From CAYMRL01 sp964398985 (GTDB lineage: Bacteria; Deinococcota; Deinococci; Deinococcales; Trueperaceae), in the NCBI GenBank assembly GCA_964398985.1, contig CAYNOS010000008.1:4218-68217 (forward strand): DNA of 64,000 nucleotides, written 5' to 3'. The position numbers and the translations under genes were made by a program. The notes beneath the pieces were generated by a model. The model ran no database searches. It saw nothing but the letters and a program-made list of their open reading frames with translations, and was not told the DNA's origin. Shown here piece after piece: positions 23,499-32,244 of the stretch; positions within the stretch are counted from its first letter, which is position 1; each line of letters begins with the position of its first letter.

Positions 23499-24498
23499 CC
23501 CCCAGCGCCTCCTTGGCGCGTCCCAGCGTCCTGCCCGCGATGGCACGTGCCCGCTGCGCTCCGTCCTCGAGGATGCCGTCGAGCCTGGCCGTGTCCGCGA
23601 TGAGGTCGCGGTAGCGCTCCTGCAAGGGCGCCAGCGAAGCGCCAACGACCTCGACCAGAGCGCGCTTGAGCGCTCCGTAGCCGGCGCCTTCGAACTCCGC
23701 CTCGAGGTCGCTCATGGTCCGGCCGGAGAGCACCTGGAAGATCGTGAGCAGGTTGCGGACGCCGGGCGAGGCGTGCTCGAAACGGACCTCGCGCTCGGAG
23801 TCGGTGACCGCCGACATGATGCTCTTCTTCAAGGTCTTGGGGTCGTCGAGGAGGTTGATCGCGTGGCCGGGGCGTTGGGCCTCGATGCTCTTGGACATCT
23901 TGACGGTCGGATCGTCGAGGCCCATCAGGCGCGCCCCGACCTTCGGCACCTCGGCCTTCGGCAGCACGAACACCTCGCCGAAGAGGTTGTTGAAGCGCAC
24001 CGCGATGTCGCGCGTCAACTCGATGTGCTGGACCTGATCCTCGCCGACCGGCACGACGTCGGTGTCGTACAGCAGGATGTCGGCCGCCTGCAGCACCGGG
24101 TAGACCAGGAGGCCCGTGCCGACGCTCTCGCGACCCTCTGACTTCGACTTGAACTGGGTCATCCGGTAGAGCCAGCCGAGCGGCGTCGCGCAGTTGAGGA
24201 GCCAGGTGAGCTCGGTATGCGCGGGCACGTCGGACTGGACGAAGACGATGCTCTTCTCCGGGTCGATGCCGGCGGCCAGGTACAGCGCCGCGACGCTGCG
24301 CGACTGCTGCCTGAGAGCCTTGGGGTCCACCGCTTCGGGAATCGTGAGCGCGTGCAGATCGACGACGCAGAAGACGTTGTCGCGCTCGTCTTGGCGCTTC
24401 GCCCACTGCGAGAGCGCCCCGACGTAGGTGCCGAGGTGAAGCACCCCCGTCGGCTGCACGCCGGAGAACACTCGCGTCTTGGTCGGTGCTGAGGTCAT
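23491..24498 (-). CDS. trpS: Tryptophan--tRNA ligase
   Basis: Class I aminoacyl-tRNA synthetase charging tRNA-Trp. 335 residues, with the HIGH-equivalent PTGVLHLGTYVGAL, the Trp-pocket block GTGLLVYPVLQAADILLYD and VPVGEDQVQHIELTRDIA, and the KMSKS loop VKMSKS. ATG 24498 is 8 nt behind TATACT, so probably leaderless; the ORF could extend three codons to 24507. First gene of a two-gene unit with the metalloenzyme. Confidence 0.96.
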   Translation of the reverse strand: MTSAPTKTRVFSGVQPTGVLHLGTYVGALSQWAKRQDERDNVFCVVDLHALTIPEAVDPKALRQQSRSVAALYLAAGIDPEKSIVFVQSDVPAHTELTWLLNCATPLGWLYRMTQFKSKSEGRESVGTGLLVYPVLQAADILLYDTDVVPVGEDQVQHIELTRDIAVRFNNLFGEVFVLPKAEVPKVGARLMGLDDPTVKMSKSIEAQRPGHAINLLDDPKTLKKSIMSAVTDSEREVRFEHASPGVRNLLTIFQVLSGRTMSDLEAEFEGAGYGALKRALVEVVGASLAPLQERYRDLIADTARLDGILEDGAQRARAIAGRTLGRAKEALGVG

Positions 24499-24506
24499 GA
24501 CTCGCA

Positions 24507-24512
24507 AGTATA
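24507..24512 (-). promoter_or_regulatory. -10 box of trpS (leaderless)
   Basis: TATACT, 8 nt, then ATG 24498. Confidence 0.5.
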
Positions 24513-24537
24513 TGCGCGCCGCGTGCTACGCCACCGA

Positions 24538-26085
24538 CTACTCAGGTCGCAGCACCCGCAGCGTCAACGCGTCGACGCTCACCACGCCGGTCGCCGCTCG
24601 AAACGTCTCGGAGGTGAGGACGTCGGTCGCGGCGCTCACGCCCAATGCCGTGAGGTCGAGCTCGGCAGCCCGCGCGGCCAGGTTGGCGACCACGAACAGC
24701 GTCTCGCCTCCGCCGTCACGCCGCACCACCAACAGCGACCGCGGCTCGACCGACACGGCCTCGGCGTGCGGGCCGTAGAGTGCCGGGTGGAGGCGTCGCA
24801 GCGCGATGAGGCGCCGGTAGGTCCACAACAGCGAGACCGGGTCCGCGAGCTGCTCGGCGACGCTCACGCCTGCGATGGCGTCGCCCGAGGGCGTCCAGGG
24901 ATCACCGTCCGTGAACCCGTAGCCGGGAGCCTGCGCGTCCCAGCGCATCGCGGTGCGCTGCGGCACGTCGCCGCTGCCGGGCCCGTCGACCATGCCGATC
25001 TCCTCGCCGTAGTAGAGGAACGGCGTTCCTGGCATCGTCAGCAGCAGCGCCGCCGCCAGCTTGAGGCGCCGTTCGTCCCTGCGCGGCAGCGACAACTGGG
25101 TGGCGTGACGCGTCTGGTCGTGGTTCGAGAGGAAGGTGCCGCGCCAGGCGCCGGAGGGATAGAGCGCCTGCTCCTGATCGAGCGTGAACGCGAGGTCGGA
25201 AGCCGAGCGCGAGTGGATGGCCGCGAGAAGCTGGTTCCACAGCGGGTAGTTGAACGACATGTCGAGCCCGGCTTCCCGGTGGTAGCGCGCGATCGCCGGC
25301 ATCTCCGTCCAGGTCTCTCCCACGAACAGCGCCTCCGGGGCGTAGCGCTTGACCGCGGCGATGAAGTCGGACACCCAGCGGTAGTTCTCTGGTGCATTGG
25401 CGGTTTGGCCGCTGGCCGACTCGATCACGTGCTGGATCGCGTCGACGCGGAAGCCGTCCACCCCCAACTCCAACCAGGAGCGCGCGATCTGCACGAACTC
25501 CTCGAAGACCGCCGGGTTGCGGTGGTTCAGGTCGGGCATGCTGGAGTTGAACAGGCCGAGGTAGTAGGAGTCCTCCGACCGGTGCCACGCGTTGCCCCCG
25601 TAGTTGCCTCGCCACGCGGGAGGCTCATCGTCCCAGACGTAGTAGTCACGGTATACGGGGTCACCGTCCAGCGCGGCTTTGAACCACCTGTGCGCCGACG
25701 ACGAGTGGTTCGGCACGAAGTCGAGGATCACGCGGATGCCGAGCGCATGGGCTTCGGCCAGCAACGCCCGGAAGTCCTCCAGCGTCCCGAACTCGGGGTT
25801 GATGTCCAGATAGTCGCTGACGTCGTAGCCGTGGTAGCTCGGGCTCGGGTGAATCGGCGTCAGCCAGATGCCGGTGACGCCAAGCTCGGCCAGGTAGCCG
25901 AGACGCCGCCTGACGCCCTCGAGGTCGCCAACGCCATCGCCATCGGTGTCCTGGAAGCTGCGAACGAAGACCTCGTACCACACGCCTTGCTCAGGCGGCA
26001 GCAGCCGCCTGGGCGTCTCCTGGGCGGCGGCATGGTCGCTCAAGAAGGACACGGACAGCAACAGCATGAGGCAGATTCGTCTCAC
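24538..26085 (-). CDS. Secreted GH13 alpha-amylase family enzyme
   Basis: 515 residues. Signal peptide RRICLMLLLSVSFLSDHAAA, then the GH13 barrel: FVRSFQDTDGDGVGDLEGV, VILDFVPNHSSS, the nucleophile Asp in GVDGFRVDAIQHV, the acid/base Glu in LFVGETWTE, and the transition-state NHDQTR. The QDTDGDGVGD and VPNHSSS blocks resemble oligo-1,6-glucosidase and maltogenic types. GTG 26085 overlaps the M23 peptidase stop (GTGA), so it is the last gene of a coupled hpt-M23-amylase unit. Confidence 0.92.
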   Translation of the reverse strand: MRRICLMLLLSVSFLSDHAAAQETPRRLLPPEQGVWYEVFVRSFQDTDGDGVGDLEGVRRRLGYLAELGVTGIWLTPIHPSPSYHGYDVSDYLDINPEFGTLEDFRALLAEAHALGIRVILDFVPNHSSSAHRWFKAALDGDPVYRDYYVWDDEPPAWRGNYGGNAWHRSEDSYYLGLFNSSMPDLNHRNPAVFEEFVQIARSWLELGVDGFRVDAIQHVIESASGQTANAPENYRWVSDFIAAVKRYAPEALFVGETWTEMPAIARYHREAGLDMSFNYPLWNQLLAAIHSRSASDLAFTLDQEQALYPSGAWRGTFLSNHDQTRHATQLSLPRRDERRLKLAAALLLTMPGTPFLYYGEEIGMVDGPGSGDVPQRTAMRWDAQAPGYGFTDGDPWTPSGDAIAGVSVAEQLADPVSLLWTYRRLIALRRLHPALYGPHAEAVSVEPRSLLVVRRDGGGETLFVVANLAARAAELDLTALGVSAATDVLTSETFRAATGVVSVDALTLRVLRPE

Positions 26086-27296
26086 GGGAAACTCCGGTCG
26101 ACCCAAGCCAACGGGCTGCTGGGGTCCCCGTGCACGCGCATCTCCCAGTGCAGATGCGGACCGGTCGACAGGCCGGTCGAACCGACCTCGCCGATGATCT
26201 CCCCCCGCGCGACGCGCTGCCCCGGCTCGACCGCCACGCTCGACAGGTGGAAGTAGTGGCTGGCGATACCGGCCCCGTGGTCGATCATCACCCAGCCGCC
26301 CTTGATCGGGTAGGAGCCGGCGACCAGCACCCTGCCGCTGTTGGTGGCCGCCACCGGGGTGCCGGCCGGCGCCGCGAGATCGAGCCCGTTGTGGAAGGAC
26401 ACGGGGCCGCCGACGACGTAGCGGCGCGCGTCCGCGAAGCCGGAGGTGAAGACGCCGCCGATCGGCATCTGGAACGGCTCCAGCCAGTCGGGGTCGGGGC
26501 TCATGAGTGCGGTCGCGGCGGCCCACGTGGCTGCCTCCAGCTCGCGCCCCTCCGGGGTGATCACTGCCAGGACCTCGTTGGAGATCCTCAGCTGCTCGAC
26601 GGTGACCGGCAGCGGGTCTAGCACGACGTCCTGCCATGCCCGCGCGACGCGCCCGAACTCGTCGACGACCTCGGCTTCCAGGAGGAGCTCGGTGCGTTCC
26701 ACCGTCAGCGGAGTGGCCGCCACCGCCTCGACGCCGGCGGTAACGCTCGGTCCGGTCTCCTCCTCGCCAGAGCGGCTGCGCGCGGACAGCTCCATCACCG
26801 GCAGTTCGTTGCCGGCCAGCACCACCCGGCTGCTCACGACGGCCGCGGTGGCCTCGTCGTCGAGACCCGGCGGCGGCGCCCAGCTCAGACGCATCCCTAG
26901 GGGATCGCCCGCGAGGAGTTGCGGGGCGGCGGACAGCACCACCTGGGGAGCGACCACCCCGGTGAGCACGAAGCTCGCGCTGGTCGCATTGCCGGCGCCG
27001 TCCTCGGCATGGATGGCGACCAGCTGCCGGCCGCCGGCCACTGCGAGCGCGAAGGTGTGGTCCTGGGCAATGGCGGCGAACTCGTCCCCGGCGTAGCTGA
27101 CCGTGTAGCTGACCGGCTCGTCCGCGCTCAGGAACAACTCGAAGGCGGTTCCGTCAGGCAGGCGCCCACCGGCGGGGGTCTCGAAGTAGACCTGCGGCGG
27201 GGTGGTGTCGCGCAGCGCCTCGGAGACCGCCAGGCCCGCCAACCCCGCGCTCAGCGCCAGCAGCAGTCCGAGGCCCAGGCGGCGCCGTGGTCTCAC
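26082..27296 (-). CDS. M23-family peptidase with N-terminal beta domains
   Basis: 404 residues with a signal anchor (GLGLLLALSAGLAGLAVSEA), an Ig-like region (residues 35-110), a middle region, and a C-terminal lysostaphin-type zinc peptidase domain: FHNGLDLAAPAGTPVAA (H and D ligands) and GPHLHWEMRV. It should act on peptidoglycan cross-bridges. The start GTG overlaps the hpt stop and its own stop overlaps the amylase start, both as GTGA. Confidence 0.9.
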   Translation of the reverse strand: MRPRRRLGLGLLLALSAGLAGLAVSEALRDTTPPQVYFETPAGGRLPDGTAFELFLSADEPVSYTVSYAGDEFAAIAQDHTFALAVAGGRQLVAIHAEDGAGNATSASFVLTGVVAPQVVLSAAPQLLAGDPLGMRLSWAPPPGLDDEATAAVVSSRVVLAGNELPVMELSARSRSGEEETGPSVTAGVEAVAATPLTVERTELLLEAEVVDEFGRVARAWQDVVLDPLPVTVEQLRISNEVLAVITPEGRELEAATWAAATALMSPDPDWLEPFQMPIGGVFTSGFADARRYVVGGPVSFHNGLDLAAPAGTPVAATNSGRVLVAGSYPIKGGWVMIDHGAGIASHYFHLSSVAVEPGQRVARGEIIGEVGSTGLSTGPHLHWEMRVHGDPSSPLAWVDRSFP

Positions 27297-27835
27297 GTGT
27301 CGGCTTGGCTCGTCACGAACGGCAGGTTGCGGTAGCGGTGATCGACGTCGAGGCCGTAGCCGTAGACGAAGGCATCATCGATCGTGAAGCCGAGGTAGTC
27401 GACGGGCACGTCGACCACGCGCCGAGAGGGCTTGGAAAGCAGGGCTGCCACCTGCAGCGAGGCGGGATCGTGAGCAGCGAGGTAGCCGAGCAGGTACTGC
27501 ATGGTGAGACCGGTGTCGACGATGTCCTCGACGAGGATCACGCGCCGGCCGGTGATCGGGCGGTCGAGATCCTTGACCAGCTTCACCTGACCGCTCGTCT
27601 TGGTTTGGGAGCCGTAACTGGAGACCGACAGGAAGTCCACCGACAGCGGCAGGTCGATCGCCCTGACCAGGTCGGCCATGAAGACGAAAGCTCCGTTGAG
27701 CACGCAGATCAGGTGCGGCTCACTGCCGGCGTGGTCGAACGTGATGGCCGCGCCGAGTTCGGCAACGCGCGCGCTGATGGCGGCCTCGGACAACTGGACG
27801 TGACCGTCGCCTGCAACGAAGGTGGCTGGTTTCAA
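27293..27835 (-). CDS. hpt: Hypoxanthine phosphoribosyltransferase
   Basis: Purine salvage: hypoxanthine or guanine plus PRPP to IMP or GMP. 180 residues with the PRPP loop VILVEDIVDTGLTMQYL, the LNGAFVFMADL block and the base-binding FVYGYGLDVDHRYRNLP. TTG start at 27835 with AGAGG 8 nt upstream; there is no ATG or GTG nearby in frame. A TATACT box at 27890-27895 gives a roughly 48-nt leader with a GC hairpin. The operon with a cell-wall peptidase and an amylase has no obvious metabolic logic. Confidence 0.94.
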   Translation of the reverse strand: MKPATFVAGDGHVQLSEAAISARVAELGAAITFDHAGSEPHLICVLNGAFVFMADLVRAIDLPLSVDFLSVSSYGSQTKTSGQVKLVKDLDRPITGRRVILVEDIVDTGLTMQYLLGYLAAHDPASLQVAALLSKPSRRVVDVPVDYLGFTIDDAFVYGYGLDVDHRYRNLPFVTSQADT

Positions 27836-27855
27836 GCGGGTACCTCTTCCGTGCG

Positions 27856-27878
27856 CCGGCGCTGGCGTCCGGCGCCGG
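27856..27878 (-). promoter_or_regulatory. GC hairpin in the hpt leader
   Basis: CCGGCGC, 9-nt loop, GCGCCGG: a perfect 7-bp stem between the TATACT box and the hpt start. It could be an attenuator or simply part of the rlu 3' end; no U-run follows. Confidence 0.3.
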
Positions 27879-27880
27879 TC

Positions 27881-28585
27881 CTACTTGGGAGTATATCCGA
27901 GGCCGGCGAGCTCTCTCTGGCTCAGCGCGCGCGACTGGCCGGGCGCCAGGCGGCCGAGCTCGACGCTCCCCACGCGCGTCCTCAACAGGCGGTCGATGTC
28001 GTAGCCGAGGGCCTTGAGCATGCGTCTGAGTTGGCGATTTCGCCCTTCGGTCAACACCACGACCGCGCCCCCCGGCGCCGGCCGCGCCGCGATCGCCTTG
28101 GCCGGTCCGTCCTCCAGTTCGACGCCTTTCATCAGGCGCGCCAACGCGGCCGGCGGCAACGTGCCCTGGCTCGACCAGATCCGGTACTCCTTCTCGTGTT
28201 GATAGCGCGGGTGAGTGAGGCGCAGCGTCAGGTCGCCGTCGGTCGTGAGCAGGATGAGCCCCTCCGAGTCGCGGTCGAGGCGCCCCACCGGGTGCAGCCC
28301 GGCGGTCTTGGGCACCAGGTCGAGCACCGTGGTGCGGCCGCGTTCGTCGGAGGCCGTGCAGACGACGCCGAGCGGCTTGTAGAGGGCGTACGTGACCTTC
28401 TCGGCTGCGACGGCTACGACCTTGCCGTCGACCCTCACCACCTGCCCCGCACCGGCACGCTGCCCGAGAGTGGCGCGAGCGCCATCGACGGTGACCCTGC
28501 CGGCGAGTATCAGCTCCTCAGCCTTGCGGCGGCTGGCGATGCCGGCGTTCGCGATGATCTTCTGTAAGCGCTCGCCTTCGGCCAC
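27881..28585 (-). CDS. Ribosomal large-subunit pseudouridine synthase, RluB/RsuA family
   Basis: 234 residues: N-terminal S4 RNA-binding domain (RLQKIIANAGIASRRKAEEL), then the synthase domain with LYKPLGVVCTASDERGRTTV and catalytic Asp in VGRLDRDSEGLILLT, and the closing NRQLRRMLKALGYDIDRL. RluB-like is favoured over RsuA, but the exact uridine is not readable. Starts at ATG 28594 or GTG 28591 are possible, yet GTG 28585 is exactly 7 nt behind TATCAT and begins the S4 domain cleanly. Confidence 0.92.
   Translation of the reverse strand: MAEGERLQKIIANAGIASRRKAEELILAGRVTVDGARATLGQRAGAGQVVRVDGKVVAVAAEKVTYALYKPLGVVCTASDERGRTTVLDLVPKTAGLHPVGRLDRDSEGLILLTTDGDLTLRLTHPRYQHEKEYRIWSSQGTLPPAALARLMKGVELEDGPAKAIAARPAPGGAVVVLTEGRNRQLRRMLKALGYDIDRLLRTRVGSVELGRLAPGQSRALSQRELAGLGYTPK
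27890..27895 (-). promoter_or_regulatory. -10 box of the hpt-M23-amylase unit
   Basis: TATACT inside the 3' end of the rlu gene, 54 nt upstream of the hpt TTG. Confidence 0.35.
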
Positions 28586-28592
28586 GCTCACC

Positions 28593-28598
28593 ATGATA
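28593..28598 (-). promoter_or_regulatory. -10 box of the pseudouridine synthase gene (leaderless)
   Basis: TATCAT, 7 nt, then GTG 28585. Confidence 0.5.
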
Positions 28599-28641
28599 GG
28601 CGCGGAAGGCGATGAGGAGCCAGCACGTCGGCTCGACATGT

Positions 28642-28647
28642 TAGCTT
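28642..28647 (+). promoter_or_regulatory. -10 box of the M29 aminopeptidase gene (leaderless)
   Basis: TAGCTT, 7 nt, then ATG 28655. Confidence 0.5.
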
Positions 28648-28654
28648 CCGCGAC

Positions 28655-29743
28655 ATGATCCACCCCATCTTCGAACGTTACGCAGAGCTGCTGGTCGGCT
28701 ACTGCACCGAAGTGCAGCCCGGCCAGCAGGTGATGCTGGCGGTCGACACCGCCGCCCTGCCCCTGGCTCGCGCCCTCTACCGCGAGGTGCTGACCGCCGG
28801 CGGCGAACCGCACCTGCGGCTGTCGTACCCGGAGCAGACCTCCGACTACCTCGAGTTGGTGTCAGACGGCGTGATCGACTCGCCGGCCACCTTCCAGCTG
28901 AGCGAGATGCAGGTCATGGACGCCTACATCCGCGTGTCGGCGACCGAGAACTCGCGCTTCCTGACCGGCGCGGACGGCGCGCAGCTGACGCGCATCGAGC
29001 GCCGCATGCACGGCGTCCAGCGCGAGCGCATCGACAACACGCGCTGGGTCGGCACCCTGTACCCCACCGCAGCCTCGGCCCAAGAAGCCGGCATGAGCAC
29101 CGAAGCCTTCGAACGCTTCGTGTTCGCCGCGATGTTCCTGTACGACGAGGATCCAGCGGAACGGTGGCGCGAGCTCGGCAGGCAGCAACAGCGCTGGGTC
29201 GACCGCTTGGAGCGCGCCGACACCATCCACATCACCGGACCTGACACCGACCTCAAGTTGCGCGTGGCCGGCCGGACCTGGGCCAACTCCGACGGCAAGC
29301 GCAACATGCCCTCCGGGGAGGTCTTCACGGGTCCCATCGAGGACAGCGCCGAGGGCGTCATCCGCTTCCGGGTCCCCAGCTTCGTGCGCGGCGGCCTCGT
29401 CGAGGACGTGACCCTGCGCTTCGACCGCGGTCGGGTCGTCGAGGCCCGGGCGGCTCGCGGGCAGGAGATCCTCGACGCGATGCTGGTAGCCGACCGGGGT
29501 GCGCGTTACCTCGGTGAGATCGGCATCGGCACCAACCCTCACATCACGGTCCCCACGATGAAGACGCTGTTCGATGAGAAGATCCTTGGCACCGTGCACC
29601 TCGCGCTCGGCTCCTCGTACCCGGCCACCGGCGGCACCAACGACAGCAGCATCCATTGGGACCTGATCTGCGACCTCAGGGAAGCCGGCGAGGTCAGCCT
29701 CGATGGTGAGGCGTTCCTCGCCGGCGGCAGGCTACTGCCCTAG
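28655..29743 (+). CDS. M29-family (thermophilic) aminopeptidase
   Basis: Metal-dependent aminopeptidase of the type first known from Thermus (aminopeptidase T). 362 residues with the family blocks VGYCTEVQPGQQVML, the conserved RNMPSGEVFTGPIEDSAEG with a metal-binding Glu, LGEIGIGTNP, the histidines of GTVHLALGSSYP and SSIHWDLICDL. Cytoplasmic. Abundant in Deinococcota and Firmicutes. Monocistronic and divergent from the pseudouridine synthase gene. Confidence 0.94.
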   Translation: MIHPIFERYAELLVGYCTEVQPGQQVMLAVDTAALPLARALYREVLTAGGEPHLRLSYPEQTSDYLELVSDGVIDSPATFQLSEMQVMDAYIRVSATENSRFLTGADGAQLTRIERRMHGVQRERIDNTRWVGTLYPTAASAQEAGMSTEAFERFVFAAMFLYDEDPAERWRELGRQQQRWVDRLERADTIHITGPDTDLKLRVAGRTWANSDGKRNMPSGEVFTGPIEDSAEGVIRFRVPSFVRGGLVEDVTLRFDRGRVVEARAARGQEILDAMLVADRGARYLGEIGIGTNPHITVPTMKTLFDEKILGTVHLALGSSYPATGGTNDSSIHWDLICDLREAGEVSLDGEAFLAGGRLLP

Positions 29744-29786
29744 AGCGCCGACAGCGTCAGGTCGCTCCTGCCTGCGCTTCCGCTTC

Positions 29787-31127
29787 TCAAGGCAGGTTGG
29801 GTCCGGCGAGGCTGAACGGGAAGACGGTGTCTTGATCCTGAGCGAAGGTGTCGTCGATCACGACAGCGTAGTAAGGACCGCCGGCGGTCAGGGAGAGCGG
29901 CAAGACCATCGGGTTGCCGGAGTTGTTGGCGCCGATGCAGTTGTCGGCCCCGTTCTCGGGATCGAACTCGTTCTCGTAGACGTAGAAGGCTAGGGCGACG
30001 GCGTCGTACCCGAGGGTCAAAGTGTACTCGCCGTCCTCGCCGATGTAGAACGGCAGGACCTGATGGCGGACCTCGACGCCGCCGTAGCCGCCGGTGCATT
30101 CTGGCGTGCTGATGATCGCCACCAGCATGGTGGGACTACCGCTGTGGAGGGTGCCCTCGACTCCGAAGGGCAACGTCCCGACGGCGGAGCCGTGGTGTGA
30201 ACCGAGAGCGTCCCTGCCGTCGATGTCGAGCGGCCACGCGCCGAGAAGTCCCGGCAGAGGCTGCGTTACGGCCTGGTTCATCCGCCCTTGGATCTCCACC
30301 GCGCTGAGTGCCCGGTCCCACAGTCGGATCTCATCGAGTAACGCCGCAGGCGAGAAGGCCCAATGAGCGTCGCTGCCGATTCGCAGTGGATCGGTGCTGG
30401 ACGTAGGCGGTCCGTCCTCGTCGAACTCAGCCACCTGCACGCCGTTCAGGTAGTGCCTGCGGGTGGTGCCGTCAGAGGTGACCGCGAAGTGGGTCCAGGC
30501 GTCAAGAGGGATCGTCCCTCCCTCGCGAGCCGAGGTGCCACCCACGACATAGGACCGTAGGGTTCCGTCGCAGACGCCGACCCAATAGGCGTCCAGGTAC
30601 CCCTTGCCAACGAGGCTCAGGCAGTCCGGCGAGGCATCCAGCATTCGCAGCCTGCCCTCGATGGTCAGGCCGTCCGTAGGGTTGAGGGAGGAGTCGTGCG
30701 GGATCTCCAGGTACTGCTCCGGCGACCCTGCGAGCACCAGGTGCTGGCCATCCACCAATCCCGTCTGAAACGGCATCGCAGCCACGGCGGGGGTCGGCGG
30801 TGACTCGCCGCCGAGGTTCTCGGCGGTCAGGGCGAAGAAGTAGGTCGTCAGTCCGGGAAGGTCGCTCAGGAGGTGGGAGGACGAACCTGCGGCTACCTGC
30901 GCGACCTTCTCGAGACTTCCGAGCTGAGTTCCCTGATACACGTTGTAATGGGTGATGTTCTCGTCGCTGAGGTCCCACTCCAACTCCACCGAGCGCATGC
31001 CCGCCGCGGCGGTGAGGCCGGTGGGCATGGTTGGCGGAGGGGGCGTCGAGACGCAGGCGGCGAGGAGTAGACCGATGGACGAGAGAGCAGCGACGAGGAC
31101 ACCGAGCCTGCCGATTGGGCGGTACAT
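29787..31127 (-). CDS. Lipoprotein with fibronectin III and LamG-like domains
   Basis: 446 residues. Lipobox LLLAAC (Cys25) after a standard signal peptide, then a Pro-rich stretch, a fibronectin type III domain (about 33-120), a LamG/concanavalin-like domain (about 125-290, with LDAWTHFAVTSDGTTRRHYLNG and IRLWDRALSAVEIQGRMN), and a C-terminal beta-rich region. The architecture suggests surface binding of glycans or proteins. GGAGG sits 6 nt before the ATG. No enzymatic motif. Stands alone between two unrelated genes. Confidence 0.75.
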   Translation of the reverse strand: MYRPIGRLGVLVAALSSIGLLLAACVSTPPPPTMPTGLTAAAGMRSVELEWDLSDENITHYNVYQGTQLGSLEKVAQVAAGSSSHLLSDLPGLTTYFFALTAENLGGESPPTPAVAAMPFQTGLVDGQHLVLAGSPEQYLEIPHDSSLNPTDGLTIEGRLRMLDASPDCLSLVGKGYLDAYWVGVCDGTLRSYVVGGTSAREGGTIPLDAWTHFAVTSDGTTRRHYLNGVQVAEFDEDGPPTSSTDPLRIGSDAHWAFSPAALLDEIRLWDRALSAVEIQGRMNQAVTQPLPGLLGAWPLDIDGRDALGSHHGSAVGTLPFGVEGTLHSGSPTMLVAIISTPECTGGYGGVEVRHQVLPFYIGEDGEYTLTLGYDAVALAFYVYENEFDPENGADNCIGANNSGNPMVLPLSLTAGGPYYAVVIDDTFAQDQDTVFPFSLAGPNLP

Positions 31128-31235
31128 ACGAACCCTCCATTCAAGCGCCGCTCCGCAGGTTCAAGGGACGGTGCGGGAACGGCAGCTAACACTACGCCCG
31201 CACGCCGCGCAACGCAGGCGAGTCGGCCAGCGAAC

Positions 31236-32012
31236 TCACTTCGCCGTCCACCCCAGATCGATGCTGTGCACGCTTCCCGTGACGCCCCAAGCCTCGTCCG
31301 AGACCAGGTAGCTGATCATCCCCGCGACGTCCTCGGGCTCGAGCAGCCGCTTGATGGAGACGTTCTCGAGGAACACCTTCTCCTCCACCTCGCTGGCCTC
31401 GATGCCGCGCGTGCGCGCCTGGTCGGCGATCTGTCTCGCGACCAACGGGGTGCGCACGTAGGCGGGCGCCACGACGTTGCAGGTGAGCCCATGCGCGCCT
31501 CCCTCCAGCGCGGTGGTCCTCGCCAACCCGACGAGTCCGTGCTTGGCGCTCACGTAAGCCGCCTTGAAGGGGCTGGCGCTGAGGCTGTGGGCGCTGCCGA
31601 CGTGCACGATGCGCCCGCGCCGGGTGCGCGTCAGCCACGGCCACGCGTGCTTGGTCAAGAGGAACGGTGCCGTCAGCATCAACTCGAGCATGTTGCGCCA
31701 GCGCTCCTCGGGGAACTCCGGGAGCGGATCGATGTGCTGGTAGCCGGCGTTGCACACCAGCACGTCGAGGGCGCCGAGTTCACCGGTCACGCGCTCGACG
31801 ATGCCCTGACAGGCTCCCGGCAGCGTCAGGTCGCCCGCCACGAACAGGAAGCCTGACTCGCCGGCTAGTTCGGCGCCGCGGCTGCTCGGCAGGTCCGCGA
31901 TCGCGACTCGCAAGCCATCGGCAGCCAGCCGCCGCGCGCACGCCAATCCGATTCCGCTGGCGCCCCCGGTCACGAGGGCGGCCCTCGACTCGCCGCCTGC
32001 TGTGGTTGTCAT
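31236..32012 (-). CDS. SDR oxidoreductase, 3-hydroxybutyrate dehydrogenase-like
   Basis: 258 residues, Rossmann motif VTGGASGIGLACARRL, NAG in VLVCNAGYQHI, catalytic Ser in VGSAHSLSA and Tyr-Lys in AAYVSAKHG. The pattern VAPAYVRTPLVARQI and the helix KRLLEPEDVAGMISYLVSD are those of D-3-hydroxybutyrate dehydrogenases, which interconvert acetoacetate and 3-hydroxybutyrate. ATG 5 nt behind TAGCAT. No ketone-body or PHB gene adjoins it. Confidence 0.85.
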   Translation of the reverse strand: MTTTAGGESRAALVTGGASGIGLACARRLAADGLRVAIADLPSSRGAELAGESGFLFVAGDLTLPGACQGIVERVTGELGALDVLVCNAGYQHIDPLPEFPEERWRNMLELMLTAPFLLTKHAWPWLTRTRRGRIVHVGSAHSLSASPFKAAYVSAKHGLVGLARTTALEGGAHGLTCNVVAPAYVRTPLVARQIADQARTRGIEASEVEEKVFLENVSIKRLLEPEDVAGMISYLVSDEAWGVTGSVHSIDLGWTAK

Positions 32013-32017
32013 GCGGC

Positions 32018-32023
32018 ATGCTA
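32018..32023 (-). promoter_or_regulatory. -10 box of the hydroxybutyrate dehydrogenase gene
   Basis: TAGCAT, 5 nt, then ATG 32012. Confidence 0.4.
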
Positions 32024-32069
32024 ACCGTGTCCAAGGCAGGGGCTAGCGCTCAGGCCCGCGGCTCTGTGA

Positions 32070-32075
32070 TACACT
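32070..32075 (+). promoter_or_regulatory. -10 box of tRNA-Leu
   Basis: TACACT preceded by TGTGA, 18 nt before the mature 5' end. The same TGTGATACA context precedes the complex III operon box at 40450. No clear -35. Confidence 0.4.
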
Positions 32076-32093
32076 CCTTCTTCGCTGGCGCGC

Positions 32094-32180
32094 GCCGAAG
32101 TGGCGGAATCGGTAGACGCGCATGATTCAGGGTCATGTGTCCGCAAGGACGTGTGGGTTCAAGTCCCACCTTCGGCACCA
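32094..32180 (+). tRNA. tRNA-Leu (anticodon CAG)
   Basis: Class II tRNA of 87 nt with encoded CCA. Acceptor GCCGAAG pairs with CTTCGGC; anticodon stem CATGA/TCATG with loop TTCAGGG, anticodon CAG at 32128-32130; long variable arm GTCC-gcaa-GGAC; T arm GTGGG-TTCAAGT-CCCAC. Confidence 0.97.
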
Positions 32181-32191
32181 GCCAGCGTTCG

Positions 32192-32220
32192 GTCCCGGTC
32201 GGCAACGGCCGGGACTTCTC
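32192..32220 (+). terminator. Terminator after tRNA-Leu
   Basis: A 9-bp stem (GTCCCGGTC with GGCCGGGAC, one wobble pair), 6-nt loop and a TTCTC tail, 11 nt after the tRNA. Confidence 0.6.
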
Positions 32221-32244
32221 ATCGCGGTCGGTCGAGGGTGGGTT

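Noticed and set aside
29767..29796. Inverted repeat CCTGCCT/AGGCAGG between the aminopeptidase and LamG lipoprotein genes
   Set aside because: 16-nt loop, only 7 bp and no T-run; it also holds the lipoprotein stop. Too weak to call a terminator.
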